Assembly: GCA_013396655.1 (NCBI GenBank)
Contig: WBMV01006595.1
Location: 62,001 to 126,000, forward strand
Direction: 5' to 3'
Source of the DNA: Campylorhamphus procurvoides
Lineage: Eukaryota; Chordata; Aves; Passeriformes; Dendrocolaptidae
Length of the DNA stretch: 64,000 nt
The translations under genes and the position numbers were made by a program. Under the pieces are notes generated by a model, which was given only the letters and a program-made list of their open reading frames with translations, did no database searches and was not told where the DNA came from. This document shows positions 11,501-24,853 of the stretch, piece after piece. How positions within the stretch are numbered: position 1 is the first letter of the stretch; each line of letters opens with the position of its first letter.

Positions 11501-14500
11501 GAATGGGCCAATAACAACAGACACTGCAACAAGTTGCTGTGTTCAGCTGAATGCACAGGTCCAGTTCCAGAGGTGGGATAGCCACAATTGCTGGATGAGG
11601 TGCTGGAGTGATGAGCTCTGCCAACCCCTGTGCCAGCCCAGGTGGCTCAGTGCCATGCCTCTGTTGTTGCCAGGGTGCCTGCACCCAGAGTGAAGTCATG
11701 GAGCTCACATCTGGATACTCACTGGCACTTTGGATATCCACCTGTTCGGAGCTGTGCTGAAATGGGAGCTAATTTCCTCCTGAAAGTGGCAGGTCACGAT
11801 ATGTTATGCATATTGCAAAGGTCTGAAAACTAATGCCTGTGCACACTGTAATCCAGTCTGTTTTGGTGAACCTTGTGGCAAATCCTCTCACACCATCGTG
11901 CATGCTTCTTTTGTTGTAAGTATAGTCTTTCCTTGTCTTTGGAAAATGCTAACTATGTGTGACATCCTTTCTAACTTCAAAAGAAACTGAACCCTCTCCC
12001 TCTTAAGAAGGAGATAGATGGAAATAATCGATGGCATTCAAACTCTGAAATAAAATGTGAGAGAAAAAAAGTCAAAGCCAAAGTGGGCTCCTATGGGTTT
12101 TATATCCATACTGACTCTCTCACTGCAGCATTTCAAAGAGTTAAAGTCTCTGGGGAATTATCTGAGCAACACTAGGTGTCACACAGTTGCCCTATATCGC
12201 ATTCCTCGGTGACTCATTGGGCTGTAACAGCTTTGCCTCTGTTGCAGGGCTGCACTCCTGATGCTTTGCAGTTTTAAATCAGGAACAGTTGTCTCTGTGT
12301 TTTGCTGGATTTAACACAGACAAAATGAACTACAACTTGCATGTGCCCAGGTGGTATTGTTCGTACCTCCCCACCCATGACAGCTCACCGAAAGGGCACG
12401 TTGTGCCTGGAATAAGAGCCACGAAGCAGTAAGCCTTAAAGAAATCTCAGTCCTGGGGGACAGACACAGTCAAACCAACATGAAATAAAAAGTATTGAAG
12501 AAAATAGCAGTATATTCAAAACTAACTGATAATAATTGCAACAACCACCAACGTGACGATACAGATTGCTTAAGATACCTACAGATTGCTTAAGCAGCTA
12601 CATACAATGTTTGGGATTCAGCCAGGCTTTCCCCGTTTTCTCTCTCTCTCTCCCCCCTTCTTCTCTCTCAGCTTTTCTACAAAAAATTCATCACTTCCTT
12701 ATCATTTACCACAGCGCTACAGTTTTTATGCTACAAAGGGATTTATCAGCTAATCTGATACCCAACTATATGACTTAGTAAATACAAATATTTACCACAC
12801 AATCTTCATAGGACTAAATACCATACTACATAACAACCTTTCTTAAATACAGTTTGAAGAAATACTGTCCTTTCGCCCTCAAAATATATCATTTCCAACA
12901 AAGCACATTATGTAGAGACATAAAAAGAAAGATCCTCAGCCAGCACAAATTCATTCAGTAGTTTTACATCAGCTGATAGCTTTGCCCCAGAATTTGCTCC
13001 ATGGCAGCTGCAAAGCCCTGGGTGCAACAGAACCAGCAACAGCTTAAATAAACACCCTCAATGATTCAGCCTTGCTAGGAGCAAGCCTTGACTTCGCTCT
13101 GGCACCAGCCACTTCCCTGGGTTTTTTCTTTGAATAAGTTGGCAGGCTTAGCCAGGATGTAAATTTTCAACTCATGTAGTAGTAAAAAAAAAAAAAGAAA
13201 GAGAGACATAAAAGCTACAAAAAAAAGAGCATTGTGCTCCCTGTTTATCCCTATGGATTCCTGAGACTCATTGCTCACAAGCCCGAACCTAACACACAGC
13301 AAAACTAAAAAACCACATAAAACAACCTAGCAAAGAGAACTAACATCTAAGGAAGTGCAGAGAGAGAACAAATCCTAAACATTCATTTTTGAGTTCACAG
13401 CCAAGCAAAGCACTGGACACCGCCATTGAGGAGCCAGAACCAGGAAATATCAGTGAACTACTCGAAATACCTACCAGGTGTTTAAATAAAACAATTACTT
13501 TTTTCAGAATAAAACAACAAGAAAATTAATAGACCCACCAGCAAGGAAAACGAACAGATCTACCCCTTCCCAAAGACAAAACATGTAATAAAGGACAGAA
13601 AGAGGAAAAAACAATGACATTTAAAAGACTTACTGGTCTAATGGAAGAGCTGATAATAAAAGTTACTGAGAAACCGGTTGATTTCTGCCTACTGCCACAT
13701 TAGTTGAGCAAACTACATTAGACTAATGCATTCCTTTTAGCTCCTTGTATCAAACCAAATTAGCATAAGAAAATGTTTCCATCAAGAATAGCCTGACACG
13801 GCCATGGTGAGGCACACAGGCTTTACACAAGATCTATGCTAACACACGAACTGTCTTCCCTTCCAATGTTTCATTAATCATATCCTAGACATTTTCCAGT
13901 ATCCAGTATCACTGATTACTGTGACTTACAATCTCACTTCTTTTCAATACAAATAATAGTTAGAATAATAGTTTCTTTAGCTACAGGCAGTTATTTGTGG
14001 TTGAGTTTGGGGGTTTTTTGGCAGCTGCTAACAAAATGCTTTTTTGCCTTTATCACACTGAATAAAAATTTATCTACTTATTTGCAGAAAAAAAGCACAG
14101 TTTGTTTTCAGAACCGTGATTTTTTTTATCACTACCTTAAAATACAAATGCAATTGAAAGAAAACAAATTGAAAATTCTAACAAGTGGATGACATTTCAT
14201 ATGCCACTACAGTTCCCCACATTAGCTCTCTGTTGCCATTCCCTGAGCTGCAAAAGCAGAACTTTAGATTTGCAAGCTAAACAAATTCAAAGAAGAAGAA
14301 AGGAAAACTCACTCTTAGTTGTTCTTACTTACCACGTCTTTATTCCCAGACAACAGAGTGAACAGATCAACTGGGCAGCCACTGAAGCCTGCAATATATA
14401 TAGACAGGTGTTGAGCAAAGTTTGCTTTCATCACTGCACACTAACATTCCTATTTTACAGTCCAGAGGCACTGCCTACCTGCAACTTAATGATCACAATA

Positions 14501-17500
14501 AAACTTTTTTTAGCAGGAGTGGGCAGCAACCAGGACTGATAAAAATACAGGCTATTTCACACTTATCACATTCTAAAAAATGTCCCATCAGCATTTAAGT
14601 ACAAGTTACAAATGTGTTCATGTGAGTGCTGGGGAACGGTTTGTTCCAGCCTGAAAAATTGCTGTCCGCCTGATCATTCAGTAATCTTTTTTCCAATAAT
14701 AATTTTCCAAAAATATTTTGCAACCTCAAAAGTCTGTCAAAAGGGTGTGAAGAAGATGAAGTACTGTTATTTGTCTGTTCAGGTGCCTATTAATCTGCCT
14801 TTGAACAGAAGTGAAGGAGAATCAGATAAAAAACGGTGTAAGTAGGAAACACGTAAGAACTTCTTAGAACAGAGGATGGAGTTTCATTCTTATCGGTGCT
14901 CAATGTTTACAATTAAGGTAAGCTCATTAGCATTTTGGCTGTGGCTCTCCTTCCAAATGAGATTTAAAGATGTAAGGACACCTATGATAATCACATTCAG
15001 AATGCCAGCAACGAAGACAACTAGATGATAAATAGATACGTTATTCAATAAATACAGTATAGCATTATGGATTAGACAAAGCAGTCATCAGCATTGCTGT
15101 CTGTTCTACTGATGAACTTCATGGGGAGCTAGGGGGGAGTTTGCTTTAGGCACTGTAGCTTTATTATCTTTGATTTTTTTCTGTTTCAACAGGCTACTTA
15201 TACTGAGAAAATAAGCCGCAAACCAGCTGTCCAATCAGCAGATCTGCTTTGTCTGCTTGTATGCAGTCATATCTCCCAGCAGTTTAGTGACTTAGTAACT
15301 TATTGAAATAAAACTCTTGCTTTTGCACCTTTCAGTCCTGTGGAGACACCCAGCCTTTGGAGCAGTGAGTCAGAACTTACCCTTCTCCTGCGCTGGCATC
15401 AGAAATGTTTAATAAGTGGTGACGGTGAAAGCCTCCACAGCCCCGTGTGCAGCATCACATCCTGGCAGAGGAACCACCAAGCACCTCCCCTGCCTGCGGT
15501 GGCTCTGCTGGTGTCGACCCCACCACCCACACCACGCTGGGCAGGGCTCATGTTGTAGCCCAAGAATGGAAGCACCAGCCCTCCCTCACCCTCCCCACCT
15601 CCAGTCTGCGCAGTGGTGGAAAAGTTGGAAAGGAAACTGGTTTTTCTTCTGTGTGAAGTGAACAACTGTACAGAAGTGGCAATAAGCAACAGAAAATGGA
15701 CCCAAGGTCTACCTTGCTGGTTCACAGGCTCAGTTTTCTTAACAGAAGTGTCCTTTAACATCACATCTAAAAATAGTATGTTTTAATTGATGCTCTGTAT
15801 GTTGGAAATCAGGTGAAGCTTCTAACCAAGAATCCTTGGGTTTCTCTAAGCTGTGGCTTATTCCCTTCTTAGTCACTGTTTGTGAAACCCAGCTCTGACA
15901 GTGGGAAGGTATGAGATGTGCACATTTCAAGCACCCCGTCATGGCTCAACCAGAGTGTGATGATGTCTTCCACAGCACTTTGATATCAGCACTGCTCGTT
16001 CCATTTGCTAAGCACAATCCTATGCACTGACCAAGTTAACACTTTAGAAAAGGAACAATTCTATATCAGAGTCATTGTACTCCCGAAAAACACTTTAGGA
16101 AAGAAAAATCAGTTGCTTATATAAAGGCAGGCAATCTACTGTCTGTCTTTGAAGTCCAGCGTGAACCTTCTGCAGAGTCACTCTAGAAGACCCTCTGTAA
16201 GGAGCTAGCCAAAAGGGATGAAAGTGCATGTTATTTGGCCTAGAAGCCTTCCCTTTGTTCAGAATCAAAGGACAAGGGGCTGAAATTCTTCCCAGGACAC
16301 CAGGGCAGTCAGATAGTCCAGAGTATTTTTCATGCATCTGGCACAGATTCAGAAGGTGCTGCTGCTGCTGCTAAGGAAGAATAACTAAATGCTCTATCTT
16401 CCCCCTTTAGAATTTACTTGGAAGCAACTGACCTAATTTAAAAACATATTCTTGCATAGGAAACATTTAGTAAAGCAAAGCAGGCAAGCAAATTTGTTAG
16501 ATTTCCTCTAACAAAGACGCTGGATTACTCTTCAGCTACTTGGAACAGTACCTGTGATAGTCTAGTATTTAGCAGGAAGTACAAACACAGAAAATGTCTC
16601 AAAAACAGAATAAGAAAAAAATTCCAAGCATGTGCAAATTCTGTGAGAGGTGAACTCTGTCCAGTCACTGTTATATGTTGCAAGAAGTTATAACATAGGC
16701 AAGAAACATATCTACATAACAGAGATCTGGGCTGCAAGCTCCCTTACAGATCTCTCCCACAAAAAGGATGCTTTCTGTGCCATCCCTTGTCTATCCCATC
16801 CACCTCTAAGACCCAGGCCCTAGTACAGTAAACCAAGTGCCCCTAAGTCACAATCAAAACAAAAATAATTAAAGGGAAGCAAAAGAAATGGCCATCAATC
16901 CTGCAAAGCTGTCAGAGCAGCCCAAGATACATATTCACTAACAATAATACTCATTTGATGAGGTTTGCCCTTTCAGTAGGCACAGCTTCAACAGACAGCA
17001 TGCATGAGCAGGGCTCTCAGCTAAAATTAGGAAACTCTCTCGTAGAGTTTAATTTAATTTTCAATATTCCACAAATCCAAAGCATTCACAGTTAAATATT
17101 TACTGTGCATTCAACATGGTGAAAATCTAGAAAACAGCTACACGGCTCTTTACTGAAGAGAACTGGTATTTTTTCCATCATTTGGAAACACCATTGTCTA
17201 TTTTATCTTGTTCAGAAACCTTGAGCAAGTCTAGTTGTCTACATTTGGGAACAACATGAGTATAAATAAGCCTTCCCTCTTACAGATACATAAAACACAA
17301 AGGCCTGACCATTACAGAGAGAGGCCAGTGCTGATTTCAAAAGAAATTACATCCAGAGCAGGTATTTGGTTAAGGACTTACCCCTACTCAGCTGAAGAAC
17401 ATTTTCCTTCTTTGTGCAGTTACCTGGAAAAAAATAAGCCCTATCTTTCTCTATTGTCTGAAAAGTATTCTGCACACAAGCATTTTAGCAATGAAATTTA

Positions 17501-20039
17501 TTAATGAAAACACCAATCAGATAGGTTTTGTGAATATGAATTTTCATGGTGATACACAACTGGGTGTTTATTAGGTAACAGTATTTGTAGCCAGCTCTGA
17601 CCCTGGCATTATACAGGATGTTTTGATTTTAGAACAGAATGTAAATGCTACAAGTTTGCTGTTCATTAATTAATTTATTTTCCATTAAGAAGTGTAAATT
17701 TGCCTTTGAAGGAAATTGCTGACTTTTAGCTGCCGTGTATTCTTCTGCTTTAGGTGGCTATGACTGCAATACATCCTCAGAACAATTTTTTCCACAGTAT
17801 TTCTGCTAAATTTAGGAATAGTAAGAAATAACTCCCAAGTCCACTTTGACAGCAAAATGAAAACACCTAATTAAATGTGTAAAGGACCTGGATCCTATCA
17901 CAAGGTTCTGTATTGCAATACTGTGCATTTCATCTTGCATAAATGATATGGAAAGAAATTAATGGAGTTACTGTGGTTAACATACTTCCATAGCTGAGTT
18001 ATGAATAAAGTCATAAAGAGACAGCAATCGAAAGAGCCAATGGCAGGAATGGGAGGAAGAAACAAAGCAAGAAGTGAAGGTGTCACAAAGAGAAAAACTA
18101 CAGGAAGGGGTTTCAGTCATAAAAAGGAAAACAAATATTTCAACACTGAAAAGACAATTTTTATGGAGGAATTATATAGCAAATAATTTTATGCAGAAGT
18201 GTTTGAAAGGAAAAAGGAACTATCTTTTGGTCTTATAATAATTGAGCAGCCCCTTCACTACAGAATAAGTTTATTCTCATTACTACCACACCTTCAATGT
18301 TTTTGTCAGTAAAAATGCATCCTTGGGACACGAGACAAGTGGGTTATTTTGTTTACATCTTCCATGATAACTATGTTTTCCATTGAAGTCATGTATTACA
18401 ATGCTTTTTATTCTTCCTGGAGCATTTTAACTTCCTATTTAGTTGATGTTTTGCTACAAAGATGTACCAGTGCCCATTCTCAGCATTTACTGATGTGTAA
18501 GGGACTGTTCATACGGAACCTGCAGTATGGGCATTGGTGGTGGTGGTGGGTCCCAAGCAGGGGCAGTTCTGCACAGCCCTGCAGTCACATGCCAAGTGCT
18601 TCCAACCCTCTCCCAGGGAAGGCATGGCCAGGGGCAAAAAGGCACCGGCTAAAACATGGCACTTGTGAAAAAATAGCACCAAGAGCAGACTGAATTTAAT
18701 TTCATACAGAATGCCAAAAATGTAGATCATATTACTGGTTTTGACCACTAAATCCCAGGTAATTTTTAAAAACTTTTCTTACTGTAGCTGTTCTAAACTT
18801 TTATTGCTTGTCTTGGATGTGTAGCTTTTGTCTATTACAGAAGAAAATCCCCAAAACAAAGACTCGGTGATGTTTTCAGGTCACAAATTTTTAATCACAA
18901 AAGAAACCCAATATTATTCCCCTCTTGATAACCTTTTCTACACTTTTTATGTTCTCTTCCCTTACCTTGCCCCCACACCACACCTCTCCTCCCTGCTCCT
19001 GTCCGTTCTCTCAGCCAATCTTACATTCCACATCCTCTCGTTGCCTCCCACTTTGGACACATATTCATGAATGCAAATAGCATCTTCCCAAAAAGCAAAT
19101 AAAGGGGAAGAGGAAGAGAAGAAGCAAAGAGAAACGTGAGAGCTCTTAAATAAATAATAATACTCACAGTCTTATGCAAACCTGAATTTGCAGATTCAAG
19201 TGCTTTGGGAAAGTAGGCGTTGTTGACACCTTTGTTATTCAAAGACAGTTAAAAGCTATCTTTATTTTAAGAAATCCAGTGTTTTCTTTCTATACAATTT
19301 GTTAACTCTTGGCTGACACTGGACATGGTGTTGCTGGTAACAGGACAAGCAAGTACAATTACCAGCAGCCAGCTGAATGTTTACACAGAAAAGAAGCTTC
19401 ATCTCACCTTTCCAACATGTACACTCCTTCTGCACCTGCCTTGTACAGCCTGCTGCCCTCCACACACTGCCTGCGGAGCAGCTGCTCACATTCTGTAGCC
19501 ATGTTTATTTGTCTTCTGCCCAAATGACTTCTGCCCAAAAGACACATTTGAGAGTGACATAAAATGAGGATTTTTGATAAAATAAATAGTCTCCCACAAA
19601 CAAGCTACTCATTCAAGGGCCATATGTGCACTAATTCTGTAGAAAAATGTACATTCCAAATAATATATTAAACACCTCAAACTGCAGGTGAAAAATTACA
19701 AATTATTTCATCAATGACACTGTTCATTACTTAATATTGCAAAATGCTTGGCAGTATCTCCTTTCTGAGCCTGCATTCATGAATCAACTTATGGACAGCT
19801 CTAGTTGAGTTACCTAAAGGTCACCTGTTGCCATACACTGAGAGAATACATCTCTTTCCTTGGAACTTACTTTCCACGCAACTAACTGTCCAACACACTA
19901 ATTCTATATAGATCATTAAATTTGATCTGCAAAATTAACAGAAAAATCAAACCATCTGGTATTTAAAAAAATATCAGATACAATACCTTTCCTTAATATA
20001 TAGTTCATAGCCAATTACCCATGATTGTCACCTAATACA
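8581..20039. other. Intergenic spacer upstream of SLC34A2
   Basis: No coding exon recognised on either strand. The sequence is AT-rich and unique-looking, with small A runs (for example near 13184-13196). SLC34A2's untranslated first exon and promoter are expected here, but no CpG-rich promoter block stands out and I cannot place them. Confidence 0.6.
12560..12594. repeat. 15-bp exact direct repeat
   Basis: TACAGATTGCTTAAG occurs at 12560-12574 and again at 12580-12594, a 20-base period. It is probably a small local duplication. Confidence 0.85.
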
Positions 20040-20368
20040 AAGGTCCTTGAAGGTGTCCAGAAAACAGCAACAAAGCTGGTGAAGTGCTGGAAGGAATGTC
20101 CTGTGAGGAGCCACTGAGCACCCTGGGTTTGTCTAGTTTGGAGAAAAGAAGGCTGAGGAGTGACTTTATTGCTCTCTGCATCTGCTTGAGGAAGGGAAGT
20201 AGAGAGGGAGAGAGGGACGCATGGGAATTGTTCAAAGCTCCACCACGGAAGGTTTAGACTGGACATTAGGAAGCATTTCTTTAACAAGAGGGTGGTCAAA
20301 CTCTGTATCACACTTCCTAGGGTTGGTGCTCCAGCCTTATCTGTGTTTAAGAGGCCTTTGGACAATGC
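20040..20368 (+). mobile_element. CR1 LINE fragment, sense orientation
   Basis: Matches the 3' part of avian CR1: the stretch about aggregate fragments (AACAAAGCTGGTGAAGTGCT), the GGAGAAAAGAAGGCTGAGGA block, and GGACATTAGGAAGCATTTCT near the 3' end. It is truncated at the right by the assembly gap, so its 3' tail is not seen. Open frames within it are not intact. Confidence 0.88.
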
Positions 20369-20430
20369 NNNNNNNNNNNNNNNNNNNNNNNNNNNNNNNN
20401 NNNNNNNNNNNNNNNNNNNNNNNNNNNNNN
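20369..20430. other. Assembly gap (62 N)
   Basis: Run of N between the CR1 copy and a CCTTG microsatellite. The true length is unknown. Confidence 0.99.
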
Positions 20431-20515
20431 CCTTGCCTTGCCTTGCCTTGCCTTGCCTTGCCTTGCCTTCCCTTCCCTTCCCTTCCCTTCCCTTCCCTTC
20501 CCTTTTTTCCGCTTC
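20431..20515. repeat. (CCTTG)n / (CCCTT)n microsatellite
   Basis: About eight perfect CCTTG units pass into about eight CCCTT units and a degenerate pyrimidine tail. It directly abuts the gap, which probably exists because of this repeat. Confidence 0.97.
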
Positions 20516-20756
20516 CCTTCCTTTATCAGGAAAGGATTTCAAGTCAGGTATGAGGAGGACAGCCCTCTTCCATATGAGCACTACAGTAATTTTCTTACTA
20601 CATTAGGCAAACTAGTCTTGCTGCATAATTGTGAGATCTTGCAATAAGGAGTGTGCAAAACATCAGAAAAGTTTTCCCCTTCTGTCACAGCAATTTCTCT
20701 CCGTGATGCCTGTGCCACAAATATTGTTTGATCCTATCTTGCTGCCCCCTGGCCTG

Positions 20757-21065
20757 AGTTGAAAGGGTCCTTAAAGATCATCTAGTTCCAACCCCCTGCC
20801 ACGGGCAGGGATGGAACTCACTAGATCAGGTTGGACAAAGCCCCATGCAACCTGGTCTTCAACAGTGTCATGGATGGAGCATTCACAATTTCCCTGGGCA
20901 TCCTGTGCCAGTGCCTCTTCACCTTCACTGCAAAGAATTTCTTCCTAACATCTAATCTAAACCTGCCCTCTTTCAGTTTAAAACCATTGCAGCTTGTCCT
21001 GTCACTCTGCCCTTATAAAAAAATCCCTCTCCCTCCTCTTTATAAGCCTTCTTAAGGTTCTGGAA
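20757..21065 (-). mobile_element. CR1 LINE fragment, antisense orientation
   Basis: Reverse complement of the CR1 3' end: GGTCCTTAAAGATCATCTAG, CCAACCCCCTGCCACGGGCA, CAACCTGGTCTTCAACAG, then the reverse of the AGGAAGAAATTCTTTGCAGT block. It points toward the sense CR1 at 20040-20368, so the two are tail to tail across the gap. The terminal octamer tail is missing. Confidence 0.92.
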
Positions 21066-23370
21066 TCTCTAACAGCTTTTCATACTGGGTACACAAAACC
21101 AAAGTCAAAGGTATTGAATATCCAAACCTTTGGGCTCAGTGATAGCAAAAAGATGCCAGCAAAAAATCACAACAAAATATTCTCTGTTCTGTTCTTAAGA
21201 TGAACTCATGAAATAGGAAACTGAACATTTTGGGGAAATACAGAGGTATACTTCAAGGATATCTAACTTCATCATTAACTACTTTTCCTAAAGTAAATAG
21301 ATCTACACTTTGGCTGACTGTTCACATCCAAAGAGGCAATACTACAGCAAAGACCATCTTCTTGCTGTAAAAAGTGGATGTAGCTAACTTTTAAAAGCAT
21401 TATGAACAATTCCTCTGTACAGGAAAATATCATTTTGTCTCTCTAAAAAAGTTTAATTGATAAGCCTCTGGCATGATATGACCTAATTAAGCTGTTGCTT
21501 TTAAGTGGGAACACAGTCTTAATAATCAGTTAATGCATTTTCATTAAAATCGCTGCAGTATCAATAAAAATTACATTATCTCAAACATATTCCTTTACTT
21601 AAAATTAAGTGTTTCTTTTTTAACTAACAAGCATAAATTAGTTCTGCAAGAAGAAAATAATTGCTTCTTAATTGTACTGGAAGGGGGTTTTCTTTTAAAA
21701 CCTGAAGGTAACAAGTGTCATTTTGCATATATTAAGATTTAAAGAGGTGTCTCTGTTACACCTGATGTGTAACTCAAGACTTTCAGAGTTGTAAAACTGT
21801 AACTTTATGCTAATTTCTATTAATTATATATAGCCCATTTACAATTCGTTATGTGCTGTCCTTGATCCCCACATCATGCCTGGATTGGTCTGCTATTTAT
21901 CAGCTCTGTCTCCACAGGCCTCATAAATTGTTACTGGTTACAGGAAATAAGATTTGACTTACCAGCCTTCTCCCTTGTCTGTCACAGCAAGGGTTTGCAT
22001 GTGTCATACACCACAGAGCATGTTCTTTCTTTGTCACATGAGTATGAAAACAGTTCACAGAGTTTCTTTATTGGAAAAATACTGTTGAATACAATAAAAG
22101 AGGATAAGAGCTTGTGATATTCAGAGATAGCCAAAGCAGGCATTACTGAATAATTATTACATATGACTTTTTCACAGACTGAAGCCCTTGATTGGATTTA
22201 ATTGTTCCATGCTTGCGGCTGTTCTTTGCACTGAAACAGCATCAGGAATAACAACAAGCATTTTTTTCGAACCAGGTGCATTAAGAACAACAGGAAACAC
22301 TGTGCACAGGATGAAAGCCTGTCTGAGGCAAGCACTGTGAACCACAGCCTGCCGAGAGAAGCATTGATGGAGATGTGGACAGGACAGAGCTGCCCACTGT
22401 GCTCAGGGACCTGGACATGCCCCAGCTCCTGCCAGCATACTAATCACACACAGGACAGACACACCAAATCCTGGAAGCCACTGAGCATCAGTTTCTAGAT
22501 GTGGTGCCTTGGAAAACGCATGGCTATTTCTCATGAATGAATAAATATTGTCATAAAGTACAAGCTCTGGAAAACAGCAAAATGGGAACAGCAAGCTGAC
22601 AAGGTTTCCAGTAGAGTTTACAGTATGATTGCACACATCAAACAAGAGCACAAGGCTCAGCCCTACTCCCTCCCCTTTTGTTCATAGAAATAGTGTACAA
22701 AAATGTTGTTACCTGTTGCAGTTTGTCTTTCATGTTTGTGATACGTCAAGCATTTGTCTGCAAAGCTGAAGCACTCTTATGTAGCTGGCCATTACAGAGA
22801 TGAAGACAGCCAACCACCACAATAAAGAGTAGCATGAGGAAGCAGAAATAGCTTATACAATCCCTTTATTTGTAAAATCAAGCACACTATTTTGCTTCTT
22901 ACTGACCTAGTGATATTTCTTCTGGAAAGTCCCACCATTTCCAAAGGGTGTAGTATTTACTCTGGAGCAGATTCAACTACTGGTCTTCCATTTTGAAGAT
23001 TAGAACAGACCACAAATTGTATTAATGCAAAACCAGCACGATCTGTTCAAGAGGCACACAGAACAGTTTCCAGCACTTTAGCATAATCCGTAAACGAAAT
23101 ACATAAAGCTAATTATGCCTGATAATAGTATAATAATATCTGATGTTTGAATAGTGCATTTCACGTTAAAGGGAATTAATCTGTTACAGAATATTGAAGA
23201 TGTAAGATTAAGAGGGAAATGGTTAAGAGCAATTCCTGGTGAAGGACAAGTTAATGTAGCCTGAGGTAGATACCATAGCATACACGAGATACCGACACAT
23301 CTATTCTGCAGTCTTTTTTTCAACCTTTCCTCTTTCAGGTGGTCCTGAGCTTAAAAGTTTCTTTGAAGAG

Positions 23371-23420
23371 GAGGACGTGGTGTCGTGGGTTTCTGTGGCT
23401 GGGTTTTGGTAGGGAGAGAT
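23371..23420 (+). mobile_element. Possible short LTR fragment
   Basis: The stretch TGTCGTGGGTTTCTGTGGCT followed by GGGTTTTGGTAGGGAG resembles the start of a common avian LTR family as I remember it. Only about 50 bases fit, so this is a weak call. Confidence 0.3.
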
Positions 23421-24821
23421 GTCAAATTTCAACAACCATTTTTGAGAACTTTCTCACCTTGAAATACTTTCTTAAAAGAAATGGTTTAGTAGCAGCTTTA
23501 TCCAGGCCAGTAAGCAAGGAACATTGAGTTGGCCAATTTGAGAAAACCCAAAAACTTCCCACTGAATTCTTCAAAATGCGCCACCTTTCAGTCAGGTGAC
23601 AGTATCATATCACTTCTAGGAGTGGGGCAGTTTCCTTTGACTCCCAGTGGCCCCTTGGTCAGTGGGTCAGGCTGCCTGCAGCACCCCAACTCACGATGCC
23701 ACCATTTGAAACAACGTTTGGGCTTATACAAGCTCCAAGGAAACAGCGGAAACCTTCCTGCCCTAGCCACAGTCCTTGTGGGACACTTTGCTTCGAGCTG
23801 GACCCTGCAGGTCACTACCAGTGCAGAGCATTCCCCCACCAACCCCCTTCCTCCTCTTTCTGCTCATGCCACATCCACCCCCAGGGCAGCCTGAGCAGCC
23901 CATTGCTCTCTGGCACTGCCGGGAGAGGGGAATCCACTGCAGTTGGGAGCAGCCATGGGGCTCACACTGCTTCAGGTGCAGCAGGTGGCTGCTGCCCCGG
24001 GGATGTAGGAGCAGCCCAGTACATCAGGGCTGCCCACCCCACCCAGCCACCCCAACACAACGTGCCAGCACCCATAAAGGGGGACTCTCCTCTGGGAACA
24101 AACAGGGGTTCACAGCCCAGTGATGAGGAAGAGATGGCAGGGCGGGGTAATGGCACAGTAGGGGGGCTAACCCTATAAATCACACATCTGACAGCTAGGC
24201 TGTGATTGCAAGGACAGGTATGCAAAGGGAGGGAAGGAGAAAAAGGCTGAGGTCCTCTGTGCTGTTGGTGTAGGAGCCGGTCCTTACCCTCAGCCACTGG
24301 CAAATCCAGCTGTGCTGTAGTCTGTTGCCACACAGAAACATGCACCAGCTCCGATGAAAGGGTGAGATGTGGAGATCTCCTCTTCAAAGAGTTTACAACT
24401 GGCCAGAAGGAATGAAAGTTCACAGGCCTGGAGGTTCAGGGTGTAACCTGCTGATGCTTTGTCTAGTCCATAGATCCTGGTGATACAGTAAAACTGTTCA
24501 CAGATAAGAAAATGCACGGGGTTTTTGTGGGCTTTGGTTTGCAGGAATTGCAAGGTATGTTTTGTGAGATAACCTCCATCTTATCTTTATTTTTTCTGTT
24601 CTGAATTAGGACAGGCTGGATTGGTAAGGTTACTGCTGCCACAGTGTTAACTCCAGCAGGCAGAACAAGCTTCACTAAAGGAATTTTAGCATTGGCCTGA
24701 GATTCAAGGAGCTAAAATGTGGCATTAGAACTACAACAGAGTTTCTAACATTGAAAGATGACTCCTTCCACATTACAGAAGAGCAGGGAGCCACAATTGA
24801 CTCAATATGCTTTTCTCCCTA

Positions 24822-24853
24822 GCATAACTCAGTGCTAACATAACTCAGTGCTC
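24822..24853. repeat. Short tandem duplication
   Basis: CATAACTCAGTGCT appears twice about 16 bases apart. It is a small local duplication. Confidence 0.75.

Noticed and set aside
20015..20606. Open frames running through the N gap
   Set aside because: They are artefacts of CR1 remnants, N bases and the pentanucleotide repeat.
23696..24423. 160- and 153-codon frames on opposite strands
   Set aside because: Same reason: GC-rich patch, low-complexity proline/serine/cysteine content, nothing recognisable.
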